A stretch of 64,000 bases of DNA from assembly GCF_025398255.1 (NCBI RefSeq), contig NZ_JAODNW010000001.1, forward strand, positions 372,001 through 436,000, in the 5' to 3' direction. The position numbers and the translations under genes were made by a program. Origin of the DNA: Chelativorans intermedius (GTDB lineage Bacteria > Pseudomonadota > Alphaproteobacteria > Rhizobiales > Rhizobiaceae). Of the stretch, positions 52,315 to 62,519 are shown one piece after another. The number at the start of each line of letters is the position of its first letter. The first letter of the stretch is position 1. The notes beneath the pieces were generated by a model that saw nothing but the letters and a program-made list of their open reading frames with translations, had not been told where the DNA came from and searched no databases.

Positions 52315-55116
52315 TCAGCTTGCCAGCGCCTCCACGGGCGGGCAGGCGCAGACGAGATTGCGGTCGCCGGCCACGTTGTCAACGCGCGAGACGGGCGGCC
52401 AGTATTTCGACGCGGCGTCCAAGCCGCCGGAAGGGAAGGCGGCCTGCGCGCGCGAATAGGGGTGCGTCCATTTCTCGGCCATCAGCTCGCTGGCGGTGTG
52501 GGGCGCGTTGACGAGCGGATTGTCGTCCTTTGGCCATTCGCCCCTTTCGACGCGCGCCACCTCCTCTGCGATGGCGATCATCGCCTCGCAAAAGCGATCG
52601 AGCTCGCCCTTGGGCTCGGACTCGGTGGGTTCCACCATCAGCGTGCCGGCCACCGGCCAGCTCATCGTGGGGGCATGGAAACCATAGTCGATCAGCCGCT
52701 TGGCAACGTCTTCCACCGTGATGCCGGCGCGTTCCTTGAGAATGCGCGTGTCGAGAATGCATTCATGCGCCACACGGTCGTTGCGGCCCTTGTAGAGAAC
52801 GGGATAGTGCTCCTTCAGCCGCGCGGCGATGTAGTTGGCGGCGAGAATCGCCATTTCGGTCGCCCGTTTCAGGCCGTCGGCGCCCATCATGCGGATGTAC
52901 ATCCATGTGATCGGCAGGATGGACGCGCTGCCGAAGGGAGCGGCAGCCACCGCATGGCCGGAGCCCCGCACAACGTGTCCGGGCAGAAAGGGCTGCAGAT
53001 GCGCCTTTACGCCGATGGGCCCCACGCCCGGCCCGCCGCCGCCATGCGGGATGCAGAAGGTCTTGTGCAGGTTCATGTGGCAGACATCGGCCCCGAGGTC
53101 GCCGGGGCGGGCAAGGCCCACCATGGCGTTGAGGTTGGCGCCGTCGAAATAGACCTGCCCGCCATGGGCATGGATGGTGGCGCACATGTCGCGCACACCT
53201 TCCTCGAACACGCCATGGGTCGAAGGATAGGTGAGCATCAGGGCAGCCAGCCGGTCGCCATGCTCCTCCACCTTGGCCTTCAGGTCCTCCTGGTCGATGT
53301 CGCCGTTCTCCGTGCAGCGCACGACGACCACCCGCATGCCGGCCATGGAGGCGGAGGCGGGATTCGTGCCGTGGGCGGAGGAGGGAATGAGGCAGACGTC
53401 GCGTTCCACCTCGCCCCGTGCGCGATGATAGCGCCGGATGGCCAGAAGACCGGCATATTCCCCCTGGCTGCCGGCATTGGGCTGCATCGACACGGCGTCG
53501 AAGCCGGTGATCTCGGCAAGCCAGCCTTCCAGTTCCTCGATCATCCGACGGTAGCCCCTGGCATGGCTGTCGGGCGCGAAGGGGTGCAATCCGGCCACTT
53601 CCGGCCAGCTGACCGGCAACATCTCCGCCGCCGCGTTCAGCTTCATGGTGCACGAGCCCAGCGGGATCATCGCCCGGTCGAGGGCGAGGTCCTTGTCGGC
53701 CAGCCGGCGCAGGAAGCGCATCATTTCGGTTTCCGAGCGGTTCTCATGGAATACCGGCTGGGTGAGAAACGTCTTGCCGCGCGGCCCGGCGGGCGCGATG
53801 GGTGGGCAGGTCTGCGGGAGGGAAGCCCCGAAAAGTGCGGCGATGGCTTCGAGGTCGGCCTCGGTGGATGTCTCGTCGAAGGTGATGCCCAAGCGATCCT
53901 CGTCGATCACGCGCAGGAGGCGACCACCGTTTTCAGCCTCGCCTGCAATTGCCTGTGCCTTGCCTTTGACGACAACGGTTACAGTATCAAAAATCCTTTC
54001 ACCAAGAACGGTTAGGCCGGCATCCCGAAGCCCTGCGTGAAGCCGCGAAGCAAGCGCGTGGACACGGGAGGCAATGGCGCGCAGCCCCTCTGGCCCATGC
54101 CAGATGGCATAGGCGGCCGCCATGTTGGCGAGCAGCGCCTGGGCCGTGCAGATGTTGGACGTGGCCTTGTCGCGGCGGATATGCTGTTCGCGCGTCTGCA
54201 GGGCCAGGCGGTAGCCCGGCCGGCCGTGGGCATCCGTCGACTGGCCGACGAGGCGGCCCGGCATCAGCCGCGTCAGCCGGTCCGAGACGGCGCAATAGGC
54301 CGCGTGCGGCCCGCCGAAGCCCATGGGAACGCCGAAACGCTGCATGGAGCCGACCGCGATCTCGGCGCCGAGGGCAGCCGGGGTTTCGCTCATGACGAGG
54401 CCCAAGGGATCGGCGACGAAAACGACGATCGCGTCCTTGGCCTTGGCTTCCGCGATGAGGGCCGAGTGGTCCTCGTAGACGCCGAAGGTGTCCGCCCAGG
54501 GGACAATCAGCGCACACGTCTCCTCGTCCACCGTGCCATTGCCGATCTTGAGGCCCAGCGGCTCGGCACGCGTTTCCATCACGTCGCGGGTCTGCGGGTG
54601 GAGTGCACCGGCAATCGAGACCCTGTTACGCCTGGCCCGGTGATGGCGCCAGGCGATTCCCACCGCCTCGGCCACCGCCGTTGCCTCATCCAGAAGGGAT
54701 GCGGAGGCGACGGGCAGCCCCGTAAGCTCCGTTACCAGAGTCTGGAAATGGAACAGCATCTCCAGCCGCCCCTGGCTGATTTCGGATTGGTAAGGCGTGT
54801 AGGCGGTGTACCAGGCCGGGTTCTCGAACATGTTGCGGCTGATGACCGGCGGCACATGGCAGCCGTGATAGCCGGCGCCGATGAAGCTCTTCAGAACCGT
54901 GTTCTCGCGCATGTGGGCCTGAAGCTCGGCCAGCGCCTCCGCCTCGCTAACCGCCTCCGGCAGGGCTAGAGGCCGCTCCATGCGGATCGACTTCGGCACG
55001 GCCTGGGAAATCAGCGTGGCCAGGGAAGGCAGGCCGAGGGCAGCCAGCATGGCTTTCGTGTCTTCCTCGCGCGGGCCGATATGGCGGGCGGCAAAGGGTT
55101 GCGTGGTCTCGGGCAT
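52315..55116 (-). CDS. gcvP: Glycine dehydrogenase (aminomethyl-transferring), P-protein
   Basis: A 933-residue homodimer-type P-protein that decarboxylates glycine and passes the aminomethyl group to the lipoyl arm of GcvH. Both halves are fused, as in most proteobacteria. The PLP lysine lies in [19 protein letters not shown] (about residue 690), and [16 protein letters not shown] and [14 protein letters not shown] mark the active half. It is the last gene of gcvT-gcvH-gcvP, 12 bp after gcvH. Confidence 0.96.
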   Translation of the reverse strand: MPETTQPFAARHIGPREEDTKAMLAALGLPSLATLISQAVPKSIRMERPLALPEAVSEAEALAELQAHMRENTVLKSFIGAGYHGCHVPPVISRNMFENPAWYTAYTPYQSEISQGRLEMLFHFQTLVTELTGLPVASASLLDEATAVAEAVGIAWRHHRARRNRVSIAGALHPQTRDVMETRAEPLGLKIGNGTVDEETCALIVPWADTFGVYEDHSALIAEAKAKDAIVVFVADPLGLVMSETPAALGAEIAVGSMQRFGVPMGFGGPHAAYCAVSDRLTRLMPGRLVGQSTDAHGRPGYRLALQTREQHIRRDKATSNICTAQALLANMAAAYAIWHGPEGLRAIASRVHALASRLHAGLRDAGLTVLGERIFDTVTVVVKGKAQAIAGEAENGGRLLRVIDEDRLGITFDETSTEADLEAIAALFGASLPQTCPPIAPAGPRGKTFLTQPVFHENRSETEMMRFLRRLADKDLALDRAMIPLGSCTMKLNAAAEMLPVSWPEVAGLHPFAPDSHARGYRRMIEELEGWLAEITGFDAVSMQPNAGSQGEYAGLLAIRRYHRARGEVERDVCLIPSSAHGTNPASASMAGMRVVVVRCTENGDIDQEDLKAKVEEHGDRLAALMLTYPSTHGVFEEGVRDMCATIHAHGGQVYFDGANLNAMVGLARPGDLGADVCHMNLHKTFCIPHGGGGPGVGPIGVKAHLQPFLPGHVVRGSGHAVAAAPFGSASILPITWMYIRMMGADGLKRATEMAILAANYIAARLKEHYPVLYKGRNDRVAHECILDTRILKERAGITVEDVAKRLIDYGFHAPTMSWPVAGTLMVEPTESEPKGELDRFCEAMIAIAEEVARVERGEWPKDDNPLVNAPHTASELMAEKWTHPYSRAQAAFPSGGLDAASKYWPPVSRVDNVAGDRNLVCACPPVEALAS

Positions 55117-55128
55117 GGGGGCGTCTTC

Positions 55129-55497
55129 CTAGGCGATGCTCTTCTTGTAGGCTTCCTCGTCCATGAGGCCCTCAAGCTGGCCTTCGTCGGCAAGCCTCAT
55201 TTTCCACAGCCAGCCATCGCCCATGGGCGCGGTGTTGACGAGGGAGGGGTCGCTGGACAGCGCCTCGTTGACCTCGCTGATCTCGCCATCGGCGGGGGCA
55301 TAGACGTCGGATGCGGCCTTCACCGATTCCACGACCACTGCCGTCTCCCCCTTGGCGAGCGCGCGGCCCTTTTCGGGAAGCTCGACGAAGACAAGGTCCC
55401 CGAGCTGCTCCTGGGCGTATTCGGTGATGCCGACGGTGGCGATACCACCCTCGACGCGAATCCACTCGTGATCCTCGGTGAAATAGGTCTTGCTCAT
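55129..55497 (-). CDS. gcvH: Glycine cleavage system H-protein
   Basis: A 122-residue lipoyl carrier. The lipoylated lysine is in [20 protein letters not shown] (about residue 63), with the typical start [16 protein letters not shown] and the domain end [14 protein letters not shown]. It shuttles the aminomethyl group among P-, T- and L-proteins. It is 6 bp downstream of gcvT. Confidence 0.96.
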   Translation of the reverse strand: MSKTYFTEDHEWIRVEGGIATVGITEYAQEQLGDLVFVELPEKGRALAKGETAVVVESVKAASDVYAPADGEISEVNEALSSDPSLVNTAPMGDGWLWKMRLADEGQLEGLMDEEAYKKSIA

Positions 55498-55503
55498 GCC
55501 TGA

Positions 55504-56607
55504 TTATCCTTTGCGATAGCGATGCGGTGTGAAGGGCAGGGGATGGATGTGAAGCGGCACGCGGTTGCCGCGCACCTCGGCGAAAAGCCGGGTTCCGGGC
55601 TCTGCATGGCTCTTCATGACATAGCCCATGGCGACGGGGTGGCCGACGGAGGGGCCGAAGCCGCCGGAGGTGACGCGGCCCGCCGGGGCGCCGTTTTCGT
55701 CGGTCAGGACAGCGCCTGCCCGCACGGGCTGCCGGCCTTCCGGCTTCAGGCCGACGCGCTTCTCCTTCGTGCCGTGGGCGAGAATGCGCCGGAGCGCTTC
55801 GGCACCCAGAAATTCGCCCTTCTCGCGCAGGTGCTTCGGAACGGCCCACAGAATGGCCGCGCTTGCCGGGTCGGTCTTCTCGTCGATATCCTGTCCGTGC
55901 AGGCACAGGCCGGCTTCCAGGCGCAGGCTGTCGCGCGCGGCAAGGCCGATCCATTCCGCGCGGTCATCGGCGAGGATGCGTGCGGCAAAATCCCTTGCCT
56001 CTGCCACCGGCAAGGCGATTTCGAAGCCGTCTTCGCCCGTGTAGCCGGAGCGGGCGGCAAACCATCCTTCCCGCGGCTCCATGGCGGTCATGAAGGTCAA
56101 CGCGCCGAGGTCGAGCCCGAGACCGGCCAGAACGCTTTCCGCCTCCGGCCCCTGCAGGGCCAGGAAGACACGTTCGAGCGGCGAAAGGGTTACGTCGAAA
56201 TCCGCCGCAATGGCGCGCAGATGCGCCTCATCCCTTGCCGCATTGCCGGCATTGGCCACGATCATGAAGCGCTGCGGCGCGAGACGGGTGACGATCAGGT
56301 CATCGATGATGCCGGCCTGCTCATTGAGAAGCACGGTATATTTCGATTTGCCCTCGCCCAGTTCCCCTGCCTCCAACGGGCAGGCGCGCGAAAGGAAGGC
56401 GGCCGCTTCCGCGCCCTCCACGGCAAAGAGCTGCATGTGGGAGATGTCGAAGAGGCCGGCCTTGCTGCGCGTGTGAAGATGCTCCTTCATCACGCCGGCA
56501 GGGTAGGTGAGCGGCATGCGCCATCCGGCGAAGGCGCCGAAGCGCGCGCCAGCCTCTTCATGCACCGCTTCGAGCGGGAGATGTCTCAAGGTGTCTTCGT
56601 CGCCCAT
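55504..56607 (-). CDS. gcvT: Glycine cleavage system aminomethyltransferase (T-protein)
   Basis: A 367-residue folate-dependent T-protein that releases ammonia and forms methylene-tetrahydrofolate. Blocks include FGAFAGWRMPLTYPAGVMKEH, FDISHMQ, SGYTGEDGFEI and ARDSLRLEAGLCLHG. The ATG at 56607 has GGAGG about 5 bases upstream, which defines the start; the in-frame extension from 56838 crosses the riboswitch. It leads the gcvTHP operon under glycine riboswitch control. Confidence 0.95.
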   Translation of the reverse strand: MGDEDTLRHLPLEAVHEEAGARFGAFAGWRMPLTYPAGVMKEHLHTRSKAGLFDISHMQLFAVEGAEAAAFLSRACPLEAGELGEGKSKYTVLLNEQAGIIDDLIVTRLAPQRFMIVANAGNAARDEAHLRAIAADFDVTLSPLERVFLALQGPEAESVLAGLGLDLGALTFMTAMEPREGWFAARSGYTGEDGFEIALPVAEARDFAARILADDRAEWIGLAARDSLRLEAGLCLHGQDIDEKTDPASAAILWAVPKHLREKGEFLGAEALRRILAHGTKEKRVGLKPEGRQPVRAGAVLTDENGAPAGRVTSGGFGPSVGHPVAMGYVMKSHAEPGTRLFAEVRGNRVPLHIHPLPFTPHRYRKG

Positions 56608-56654
56608 CGTTCCTCCAAAGCTGCACGTCATGCCGCAGATGCGGCAGGTCGGTG

Positions 56655-56840
56655 CCCCTCTGTCGGAAGCCTGAGAGACTCGCGCGGCCGGAACTCTGTC
56701 GGCAACGCTTACACCTTCGGCGCGAAGCGTCCGTGGACGCCCCGACTTTCCAGAGTGTCTAACCCGTCCGCGGTTCTTTTGCCTGAGAGATTTCGGGCTA
56801 TTTCCCCTTCGGCGGCAGCGGTGGCTGCTCTCTCCCACGG
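56655..56840 (-). ncRNA. Tandem glycine riboswitch upstream of gcvT
   Basis: On the reverse strand two glycine aptamers lie head to tail before gcvT. Aptamer 1 (about 56840-56770) begins CCGTGGGAGAGAGC, has GCCGAAGGGG and ends ATCTCTCAGGCAAAAG. Aptamer 2 (about 56756-56655) has ACTCTGGAAAG, GCCGAAGG and GTCTCTCAGGCTTCC, then GACAGAGGGG closing its P1. These are the conserved blocks of the class. Glycine binding normally raises expression of the cleavage operon. The expression platform lies in the 48 bases before gcvT. Confidence 0.93.
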
Positions 56841-56948
56841 ACAGGCAGGGCCTTCAGGCCCACGACGAAACCGAGTCTAGCGCAGGCGCGGCCGCTTGTC
56901 ACCTGCCGGTCGGACGCCGGTTTGTGCCGAGGGGCGGGGCTTTGCGGC

Positions 56949-57332
56949 CTATTTGGCAGCCGATGCGCGCGCGAGATCCTCCTCGATCTGCGCAATGATG
57001 CGCGCCGATTCGCTGTGCAGCCGACGCAGCCGTTTGAGATTTGCCGAAACCGCCTGAACCAGCTCGGTGCGGCTCTCGTCGCTGGGCGAGGCGCCGACGC
57101 CATGGAGCAGCCACGACAGGCTGACGTTCAACACCCCGGCAAGCATCGCCAGCCGGTTGGCGCGCGGCTGCGAGCGGTCGCTTTCCCATGCCTGGATGGT
57201 CGATGCCTTCACGCCGAGGCGCCGGGCAAGCTCGGCCACGGTCAGGCCCGCCGCGTCACGGGCGCGCGACAGGCGGCCGCCCATCGTATCGTGATCAGGG
57301 GCTTCCGAATAAATGGTTTCGGTGTCGGACAC
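56949..57332 (-). CDS. XRE-family helix-turn-helix regulator
   Basis: A 127-residue protein with a Cro/cI-type HTH (LSRARDAAGLTVAELARRLGVKASTIQAWESDRSQPRANRLAMLAGVLNVS split over residues about 20-70) and a short C-terminal helix rich in Arg/Glu. I chose the GTG at 57332 (VSDTETIYSEAP) because AAGGAGG lies about 9 bases upstream; an in-frame ATG at 57374 is less well served. It lies between the formaldehyde genes and the glycine operon, and its target is unknown. A 25-bp inverted repeat is just upstream. Confidence 0.83.
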   Translation of the reverse strand: MSDTETIYSEAPDHDTMGGRLSRARDAAGLTVAELARRLGVKASTIQAWESDRSQPRANRLAMLAGVLNVSLSWLLHGVGASPSDESRTELVQAVSANLKRLRRLHSESARIIAQIEEDLARASAAK

Positions 57333-57360
57333 CGGGACATTCCTCCTTGTATGGTTGAGC

Positions 57361-57385
57361 CTTGCCGCAGTCATGTTCTGGCAAG
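57361..57385. repeat. Inverted repeat upstream of the XRE regulator
   Basis: CTTGCC (57361-57366) and GGCAAG (57380-57385) flank 13 bases. The dyad lies 29-53 bp before the XRE GTG start, a usual place for an autoregulatory operator. The remaining gap to the formylglutathione hydrolase end (57386-57525) shows nothing clear. Confidence 0.35.
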
Positions 57386-57525
57386 CGATGTCTATAAATC
57401 ATGGCGGAGCCGGCGCAGGATAACAACCGGGTGAGGGAAATTCTTGCGGTCGCGGAAAAAGGACTTTCCATTTCGATCGCAGATTACGAGCGAAGTCGAA
57501 ACGCTCTTCTTTCCGTTCTTTGTGC

Positions 57526-58374
57526 TCAGTGCCCGGCGTTCAGCCGCTCGGCATGCCAGGCGAGATGCTCTTCCATGAAGGTCGAGATGAAGAAATAGGA
57601 GTGGTCGTAGCCCTCGCGCATGTTGAGCGTGAGCGCGATGCCGGCCTTCTCGCACGCTTCCCTGAAAAGCCAGGGTCTGAGCCCCTCTTCCAGAAATCCG
57701 TCGGCGGTGCCCTGGTCGACCAGGAAGTCGTGGAAGCGATGCCCGTCCTCCACCAGGGCACAGGCGTCGTAGGCCCGCCAGGCGGCCTGGTCGTCTCCCA
57801 GATACTTCTCGAAGGCGGGCTTCGACCAGCCGGCGGACGAGGGCGCGACGATGGGCGCGAAGGCGGAGCAGCTCCTGAAACGTCCGGGATTCTTCAGCGC
57901 GATGGTGAGCGCCCCATGCCCGCCCATGGAGTGGCCGAAAATGCCCTGCCGCTTCAGGTCCACGGGAAATGTCTTGCCGACCAGCTCCGGCAGCTCCTTG
58001 ATGATGTAGGAATACATGCGGTAGTGCGTCGAAAAGGGCGGCTGGGTGGCATCGACGTAGAAACCGGCGCCGGAACCGAACTGCCAGTTGTCCTTCTCAT
58101 CCGGTATGCTCTCGCCCCTGGGGCTCGTATCCGGGCACACGACGACAAGACCGAGCTCGGCCGCCTTGCGGCGGTACTCGCCTTTCTCCATCACATTGGC
58201 ATGGGTGCAGGTCAGGCCCGAGAGATACCAAACGACAGGGCAGGGGCGGTGCGCCGCCTGCGGCGGCACGAAGACCGCAAAGGTCATATCGCAATGGCAG
58301 GCGCTCGACACATGCGCATAGACACCCTGGACGCCGCCATGGGATTTCGCTTCGGAAACGGTTTTCAGGGACAT
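57526..58374 (-). CDS. fghA: S-formylglutathione hydrolase
   Basis: A 282-residue esterase-fold hydrolase that splits S-formylglutathione into formate and glutathione. The nucleophile elbow is GHSMGGHGALTIALKNPG, the oxyanion block is WYLSGLTCTHANVMEKG and the catalytic His lies in GYDHSYFFISTF. It is 76 bp downstream of the class III alcohol dehydrogenase gene, completing the glutathione-dependent formaldehyde route. Confidence 0.95.
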   Translation of the reverse strand: MSLKTVSEAKSHGGVQGVYAHVSSACHCDMTFAVFVPPQAAHRPCPVVWYLSGLTCTHANVMEKGEYRRKAAELGLVVVCPDTSPRGESIPDEKDNWQFGSGAGFYVDATQPPFSTHYRMYSYIIKELPELVGKTFPVDLKRQGIFGHSMGGHGALTIALKNPGRFRSCSAFAPIVAPSSAGWSKPAFEKYLGDDQAAWRAYDACALVEDGHRFHDFLVDQGTADGFLEEGLRPWLFREACEKAGIALTLNMREGYDHSYFFISTFMEEHLAWHAERLNAGH

Positions 58375-58450
58375 GGCTCACCGCAAGAGTTCACGTGGAT
58401 GACCAGTTGCCAGGGCCGGGACGACCGGCCCGCGCAAAGAACCGCTCCGA

Positions 58451-59578
58451 TCAATAGACCACGACGGAGCGGATCGACTCGCCCTGGTGCATCAGCTCGA
58501 ATCCCCGGTTGATCTCCTCCAGCGTGAGCGTGTGGGTGATCATCGGGTCGATCTCGATCTTGCCATCCATGTACCAGTCCACGATCTTCGGCACGTCCGT
58601 GCGCCCGCGCGCGCCGCCGAAGGCGGTGCCTTTCCACACGCGGCCGGTGACGAGCTGGAAGGGGCGGGTCGAGATCTCCTGTCCGGCGCCGGCTACGCCG
58701 ATGATGATGGACTCGCCCCAGCCACGATGCGCCGACTCCAGCGCCTGGCGCATGACCGTGACATTGCCCGTGCAGTCGAAGGTGTAGTCGGCGCCGCCGA
58801 TCGTATCCGCCCCACGCTTGGTGAGGTCGATGAGATAGGGCACCAGATCGCCCTCAACCTCCTTCGGATTGACGAAGTGCGTCATTCCGAACTTCTCGCC
58901 CCACTCCTTCTTGCCGTTGTTGATGTCGACGCCGATGATCATGTCCGCGCCTGCGAGCCGCAAGCCCTGGATGACATTGAGACCGATGCCGCCCAGGCCG
59001 AAGACGATGGCCGTGGCGCCGGGCTCCACCCTGGCCGTGTTGATGACGGCGCCGATGCCTGTCGTTACCCCGCAGCCGATGTAGCAGATCTTGTCGAAGG
59101 GCGCGTCGGGGTTGACCTTTGCAACGGCGATTTCCGGCAGGACCGTGAAGTTGGAGAAGGTGGAGCAGCCCATATAGTGGTGCAGCTTCTCCCCGTTCAG
59201 CGAGAAGCGGGAGGTGCCGTCGGGCATGACGCCCTGGCCCTGGGTGGCGCGGATGGCGGTGCAGAGATTGGTCTTGCGCGACAGGCAGGACGGGCACTCG
59301 CGGCACTCCGGCGTGTAGAGCGGGATGACGTGATCTCCCTTCTTCACGCTCTTGACCCCGGGCCCGACATCGACCACCACACCCGCGCCCTCATGGCCGA
59401 GGATGGCCGGGAACAGGCCCTCCGGGTCGGCGCCCGACAGGGTGAAATCGTCTGTGTGGCAGATGCCCGTGGCCTTCACCTCCACGAGGACCTCGCCTTC
59501 GCGTGGCCCTTCGAGGTCCACCTCCATGATCTCCAGGGGTTTTCCGGCTGCGGTGGCGACGGCGGCACGGGTCTTCAT
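58451..59578 (-). CDS. S-(hydroxymethyl)glutathione dehydrogenase / class III alcohol dehydrogenase
   Basis: A 375-residue zinc alcohol dehydrogenase oxidising S-hydroxymethylglutathione (from formaldehyde) to S-formylglutathione; the family also reduces S-nitrosoglutathione. Catalytic zinc ligands are in [12 protein letters not shown] and GHEGAG, structural zinc in [15 protein letters not shown] and the NAD fold is [12 protein letters not shown]. The ATG at 59578 gives the exact class III length. The 162-bp divergent gap to the carboxylase gene holds no obvious element. Common symbols are adhI, flhA or adhC; I leave it open. Confidence 0.95.
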   Translation of the reverse strand: MKTRAAVATAAGKPLEIMEVDLEGPREGEVLVEVKATGICHTDDFTLSGADPEGLFPAILGHEGAGVVVDVGPGVKSVKKGDHVIPLYTPECRECPSCLSRKTNLCTAIRATQGQGVMPDGTSRFSLNGEKLHHYMGCSTFSNFTVLPEIAVAKVNPDAPFDKICYIGCGVTTGIGAVINTARVEPGATAIVFGLGGIGLNVIQGLRLAGADMIIGVDINNGKKEWGEKFGMTHFVNPKEVEGDLVPYLIDLTKRGADTIGGADYTFDCTGNVTVMRQALESAHRGWGESIIIGVAGAGQEISTRPFQLVTGRVWKGTAFGGARGRTDVPKIVDWYMDGKIEIDPMITHTLTLEEINRGFELMHQGESIRSVVVY

Positions 59579-59740
59579 GGCAATGCTCCTTTTGGCAACC
59601 GACTTTGCCGCGAGGATGTTCGGAAACGGATGGCCACGCAAGCCCGCGGGCCCCGCGCCCACAGCTTGTGCATCGGGCATCCCTTGAGCGGCGACGTGCA
59701 AGCTCATAGAAGAAAACGATCACCGCGGGGAAACGCTCAC

Positions 59741-61756
59741 ATGTTCAGGAAGATACTGGTCGCCAACAGGGGGGAGATCGCCTGCCGCGTGATGCGGACG
59801 GCGAAAAGGCTGGGGATCGCCACAGTGGCCGTCTATTCGGAGGCGGACGCCGATGCGGTGCATGTGGACATGGCCGACGAGGCTGTGGCCATCGGCCCGG
59901 CGCCGGCCGGCCAAAGCTACCTCGACATGCAGGCCATCCTTGCCGCATGCCGAAAGACCGGGGCTGAAGCCCTCCATCCCGGCTATGGCTTCCTTTCGGA
60001 GAACGCGGCGTTCTGCGAGGCGCTGGAGGCGGCGGGGATCGTCTTCATCGGCCCGAAGCCCGAGGCCATTCGCGCCATGGGCGACAAGATCGCCTCCAAG
60101 AAGATCGCCGCGGAGGCGGGGGTGTCGACCATTCCGGGCTTCATGGGGCTGATCGAGGATGCCGATCATGCAGTCCGCGTCGCTGCCGAGATCGGCTATC
60201 CGGTAATGATCAAGGCATCGGCCGGCGGCGGCGGCAAGGGCATGCGGATCGCATGGAACGAACAGGAGACCCGCGAGGGTTTCGCGCGGGCGCGCTCGGA
60301 GGCTGCCAGCTCCTTCGGGGACGAGCGCATATTCGTCGAGAAATTCATCGAGGAACCGCGCCACATCGAGATCCAGATCCTTGCGGATTCTCTTGGCAAC
60401 TGTGTCCATCTCGGCGAACGCGAGTGCTCCATCCAGCGCCGCAACCAGAAGATCGTGGAAGAGGCCCCCTCATCGTTCCTCGACGAGGACACGCGGGCGG
60501 CGATGGGCGCCCAGGCGGTGTCGCTGGCCAAGGCCGTCGGATACCAAAGCGCCGGCACGGTGGAGTTCGTCGTCGATGCCAACCGCAATTTCTACTTCCT
60601 GGAGATGAACACCCGCCTGCAGGTCGAGCACCCGGTAACCGAGTTCGTCACCGGCATCGACCTCGTGGAAGAGATGATCCGCATCGCGGCGGGCGAGCCG
60701 CTGCGTATCGCGCAGGAGGACGTGCGCCTCACCGGCTGGGCCGTGGAAAGCCGCATCTATGCCGAGGACCCGATGCGCAATTTCCTGCCCTCGATGGGCC
60801 GCCTCACGCGCTATCGCCCGCCTCCGGAGGGAAGGCAGGGCGACATTGTCGTGCGCAACGACACGGGCGTGGCCGAAGGGTCGGAGATTTCCATGTTCTA
60901 CGATCCGATGATCGCCAAGCTGGTGACATGGGCCCCTGACCGGCTGACGGCGATCGACGCCATGGGGCAGGCGCTCGACCGTTTCATGATTGACGGGATC
61001 GAGCACAACATTCCGTTCCTGGCCGCCCTGATGCGCCATCCGCGCTGGCGCGAGGGCCGGCTTTCCACGAGCTTCATCGCCGAAGAATATCCGCAGGGCT
61101 TCGCCCCGCCCGTGGCTTCCGGCGCAGAGCGTGCCGTGATATGCGCCGTGGCGCTTTCCATCGAGCTCATGCGCCGCGACCGTCTGGACCGTCTGCCCGG
61201 GCGTCTTGCTCCTCACTCCGGTCGGATCCGGCGCGAGTGGACGGTGCGGCTGGGGAACGAGGATTATGTTCCCGTCACGATTGCCGAGGCGCAGCTTTCG
61301 CCCGCCATCGCGCTGCAACTCACGGTGGGAGAGGATACGCCGCTTACGGTTTCATCCTCCTGGCGCCCGGGAGAGCCCATCTGGCGCGGCCGGGTCGGGG
61401 AGCGCGAGGTTGCCGCTCAGGTGCGCCCGGTGCTCAACGGCGTGGCGCTTTTCTGGCAGGGTATCTCGGCAACGGCGCGGGTTCTCACGCCCCGTATCGC
61501 CGAGCTCGACCGCCTGATGCCCGTGCGCCGGCCGCCCGATACGTCCCGGATGCTGCTTTGTCCGATGCCCGGGCTGGTGGTCTCCATCGCGGTCAGCGAG
61601 GGCCAGGAGGTGAAGGCGGGGGAAATCCTTGCCGTGGTGGAAGCGATGAAGATGGAGAACGTGCTGCGCGCCGAGCGCGATTGCACGGTTGCCTCCATCA
61701 AGGCAGCACCCGGCGACAGCCTGGCCGTCGATGCCGTCATCATGGAGTTTGCGTGA
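59741..61756 (+). CDS. pccA: Propionyl-CoA carboxylase alpha subunit (biotin carboxylase/carrier)
   Basis: A 671-residue acyl-CoA carboxylase alpha chain. The biotin carboxylase domain begins MFRKILVANRGEIACRV, with ATP-grasp ASAGGGGKGMRIA and EMNTRLQVEHPVTE. A BT-type middle region (about 480-590) follows, then a C-terminal biotinyl domain with the lysine in EAMKMENV. Length and middle domain fit PccA better than bacterial AccC or methylcrotonyl-CoA carboxylase. The beta subunit and methylmalonyl-CoA genes are not in this window. The end overlaps convergent thiD by 17 bp. Confidence 0.87.
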   Translation: MFRKILVANRGEIACRVMRTAKRLGIATVAVYSEADADAVHVDMADEAVAIGPAPAGQSYLDMQAILAACRKTGAEALHPGYGFLSENAAFCEALEAAGIVFIGPKPEAIRAMGDKIASKKIAAEAGVSTIPGFMGLIEDADHAVRVAAEIGYPVMIKASAGGGGKGMRIAWNEQETREGFARARSEAASSFGDERIFVEKFIEEPRHIEIQILADSLGNCVHLGERECSIQRRNQKIVEEAPSSFLDEDTRAAMGAQAVSLAKAVGYQSAGTVEFVVDANRNFYFLEMNTRLQVEHPVTEFVTGIDLVEEMIRIAAGEPLRIAQEDVRLTGWAVESRIYAEDPMRNFLPSMGRLTRYRPPPEGRQGDIVVRNDTGVAEGSEISMFYDPMIAKLVTWAPDRLTAIDAMGQALDRFMIDGIEHNIPFLAALMRHPRWREGRLSTSFIAEEYPQGFAPPVASGAERAVICAVALSIELMRRDRLDRLPGRLAPHSGRIRREWTVRLGNEDYVPVTIAEAQLSPAIALQLTVGEDTPLTVSSSWRPGEPIWRGRVGEREVAAQVRPVLNGVALFWQGISATARVLTPRIAELDRLMPVRRPPDTSRMLLCPMPGLVVSIAVSEGQEVKAGEILAVVEAMKMENVLRAERDCTVASIKAAPGDSLAVDAVIMEFA

Positions 61757-62519
61757 GGGAGGGGCAGTCCCCTGCAACCGGCGCCAGCCGGGCGAAGACG
61801 GCCTGCTTGGCGCTGCGTACGCTGGATTCGAGACTCTCGCCACGCGCCAGAAGCGCAGCGACAGTGCTTGCGAGCATGCAGCCCGTGCCGCGCATCGTGG
61901 CGGCCAGCCGCGGCATGCGGAGGCGCAAGGGTGGGTGGCCGGGGCGCAGGAGAATGTCCGTCGCATCCGTGCCCGTGGCATGGCCACCCTTCACCAGAAC
62001 GGCGCCACAGCCGGCGCTCAGCAGGCAATTGCCCTGCCTTTCCATTTCGGCCTCGCTTTGCGCCAAGGCGGATGCGGTGAGAAGCGCTAGTTCCGGGAGA
62101 TTGGGCGTAACGACATCGACAAGGGGCAACAGCTTCCGTCGCAGGGTCGCGATGGCTGCCTGCGGCAGCAGCGTAGCGCCGGAGGAGGAGGCCAGAACCG
62201 GGTCGAGCACGACCGGCACCTGCCCGTGCGCATCCAGAACGGTGGCGACCGCCACGACATTGGCGCTGCCTGCGAGCATGCCGATCTTTACGGCGGCAAC
62301 GGTGTTGGCAGCGAAGGCGGCGCGCATCTGCGCGGCGACCAGGGCAGGCGGCATCGGCTTCACGCGCTCGACACGGTGATGAGTCTGTACCGTCACGGCG
62401 GTGACGGCAAGGCATGTGCCGAGCCCGCAGGCCGCAACCGCCTCGATGTCGCGGGCAAGGCCGGCGCCGCCCGAGGAATCGGAACCGGCGACGACAAGCA
62501 CGCGGGGCGGGTCCTTCAC
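61740..62519 (-). CDS. thiD: Hydroxymethylpyrimidine/phosphomethylpyrimidine kinase
   Basis: A 259-residue ribokinase-fold kinase making HMP-pyrophosphate for thiamine. Motifs are VVAGSDSSGGAGLARDIEA, KIGMLAG, VLDPVLASSSG, TPNLPE, LVKGGHA and the C-terminal anion hole MRGTGCMLAS. The start is GTG at 62519, overlapping the thiE stop (GTGA) with GGAG 8 bases upstream. The end overlaps pccA by 17 bp. Confidence 0.92.
   Translation of the reverse strand: MKDPPRVLVVAGSDSSGGAGLARDIEAVAACGLGTCLAVTAVTVQTHHRVERVKPMPPALVAAQMRAAFAANTVAAVKIGMLAGSANVVAVATVLDAHGQVPVVLDPVLASSSGATLLPQAAIATLRRKLLPLVDVVTPNLPELALLTASALAQSEAEMERQGNCLLSAGCGAVLVKGGHATGTDATDILLRPGHPPLRLRMPRLAATMRGTGCMLASTVAALLARGESLESSVRSAKQAVFARLAPVAGDCPSLTQTP

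Noticed and set aside
57401-57598. A 65-codon forward frame overlapping the end of the formylglutathione hydrolase gene
   Set aside because: It starts with ATG but has no Shine-Dalgarno, and its last third is antisense to fghA. No domain is recognisable.
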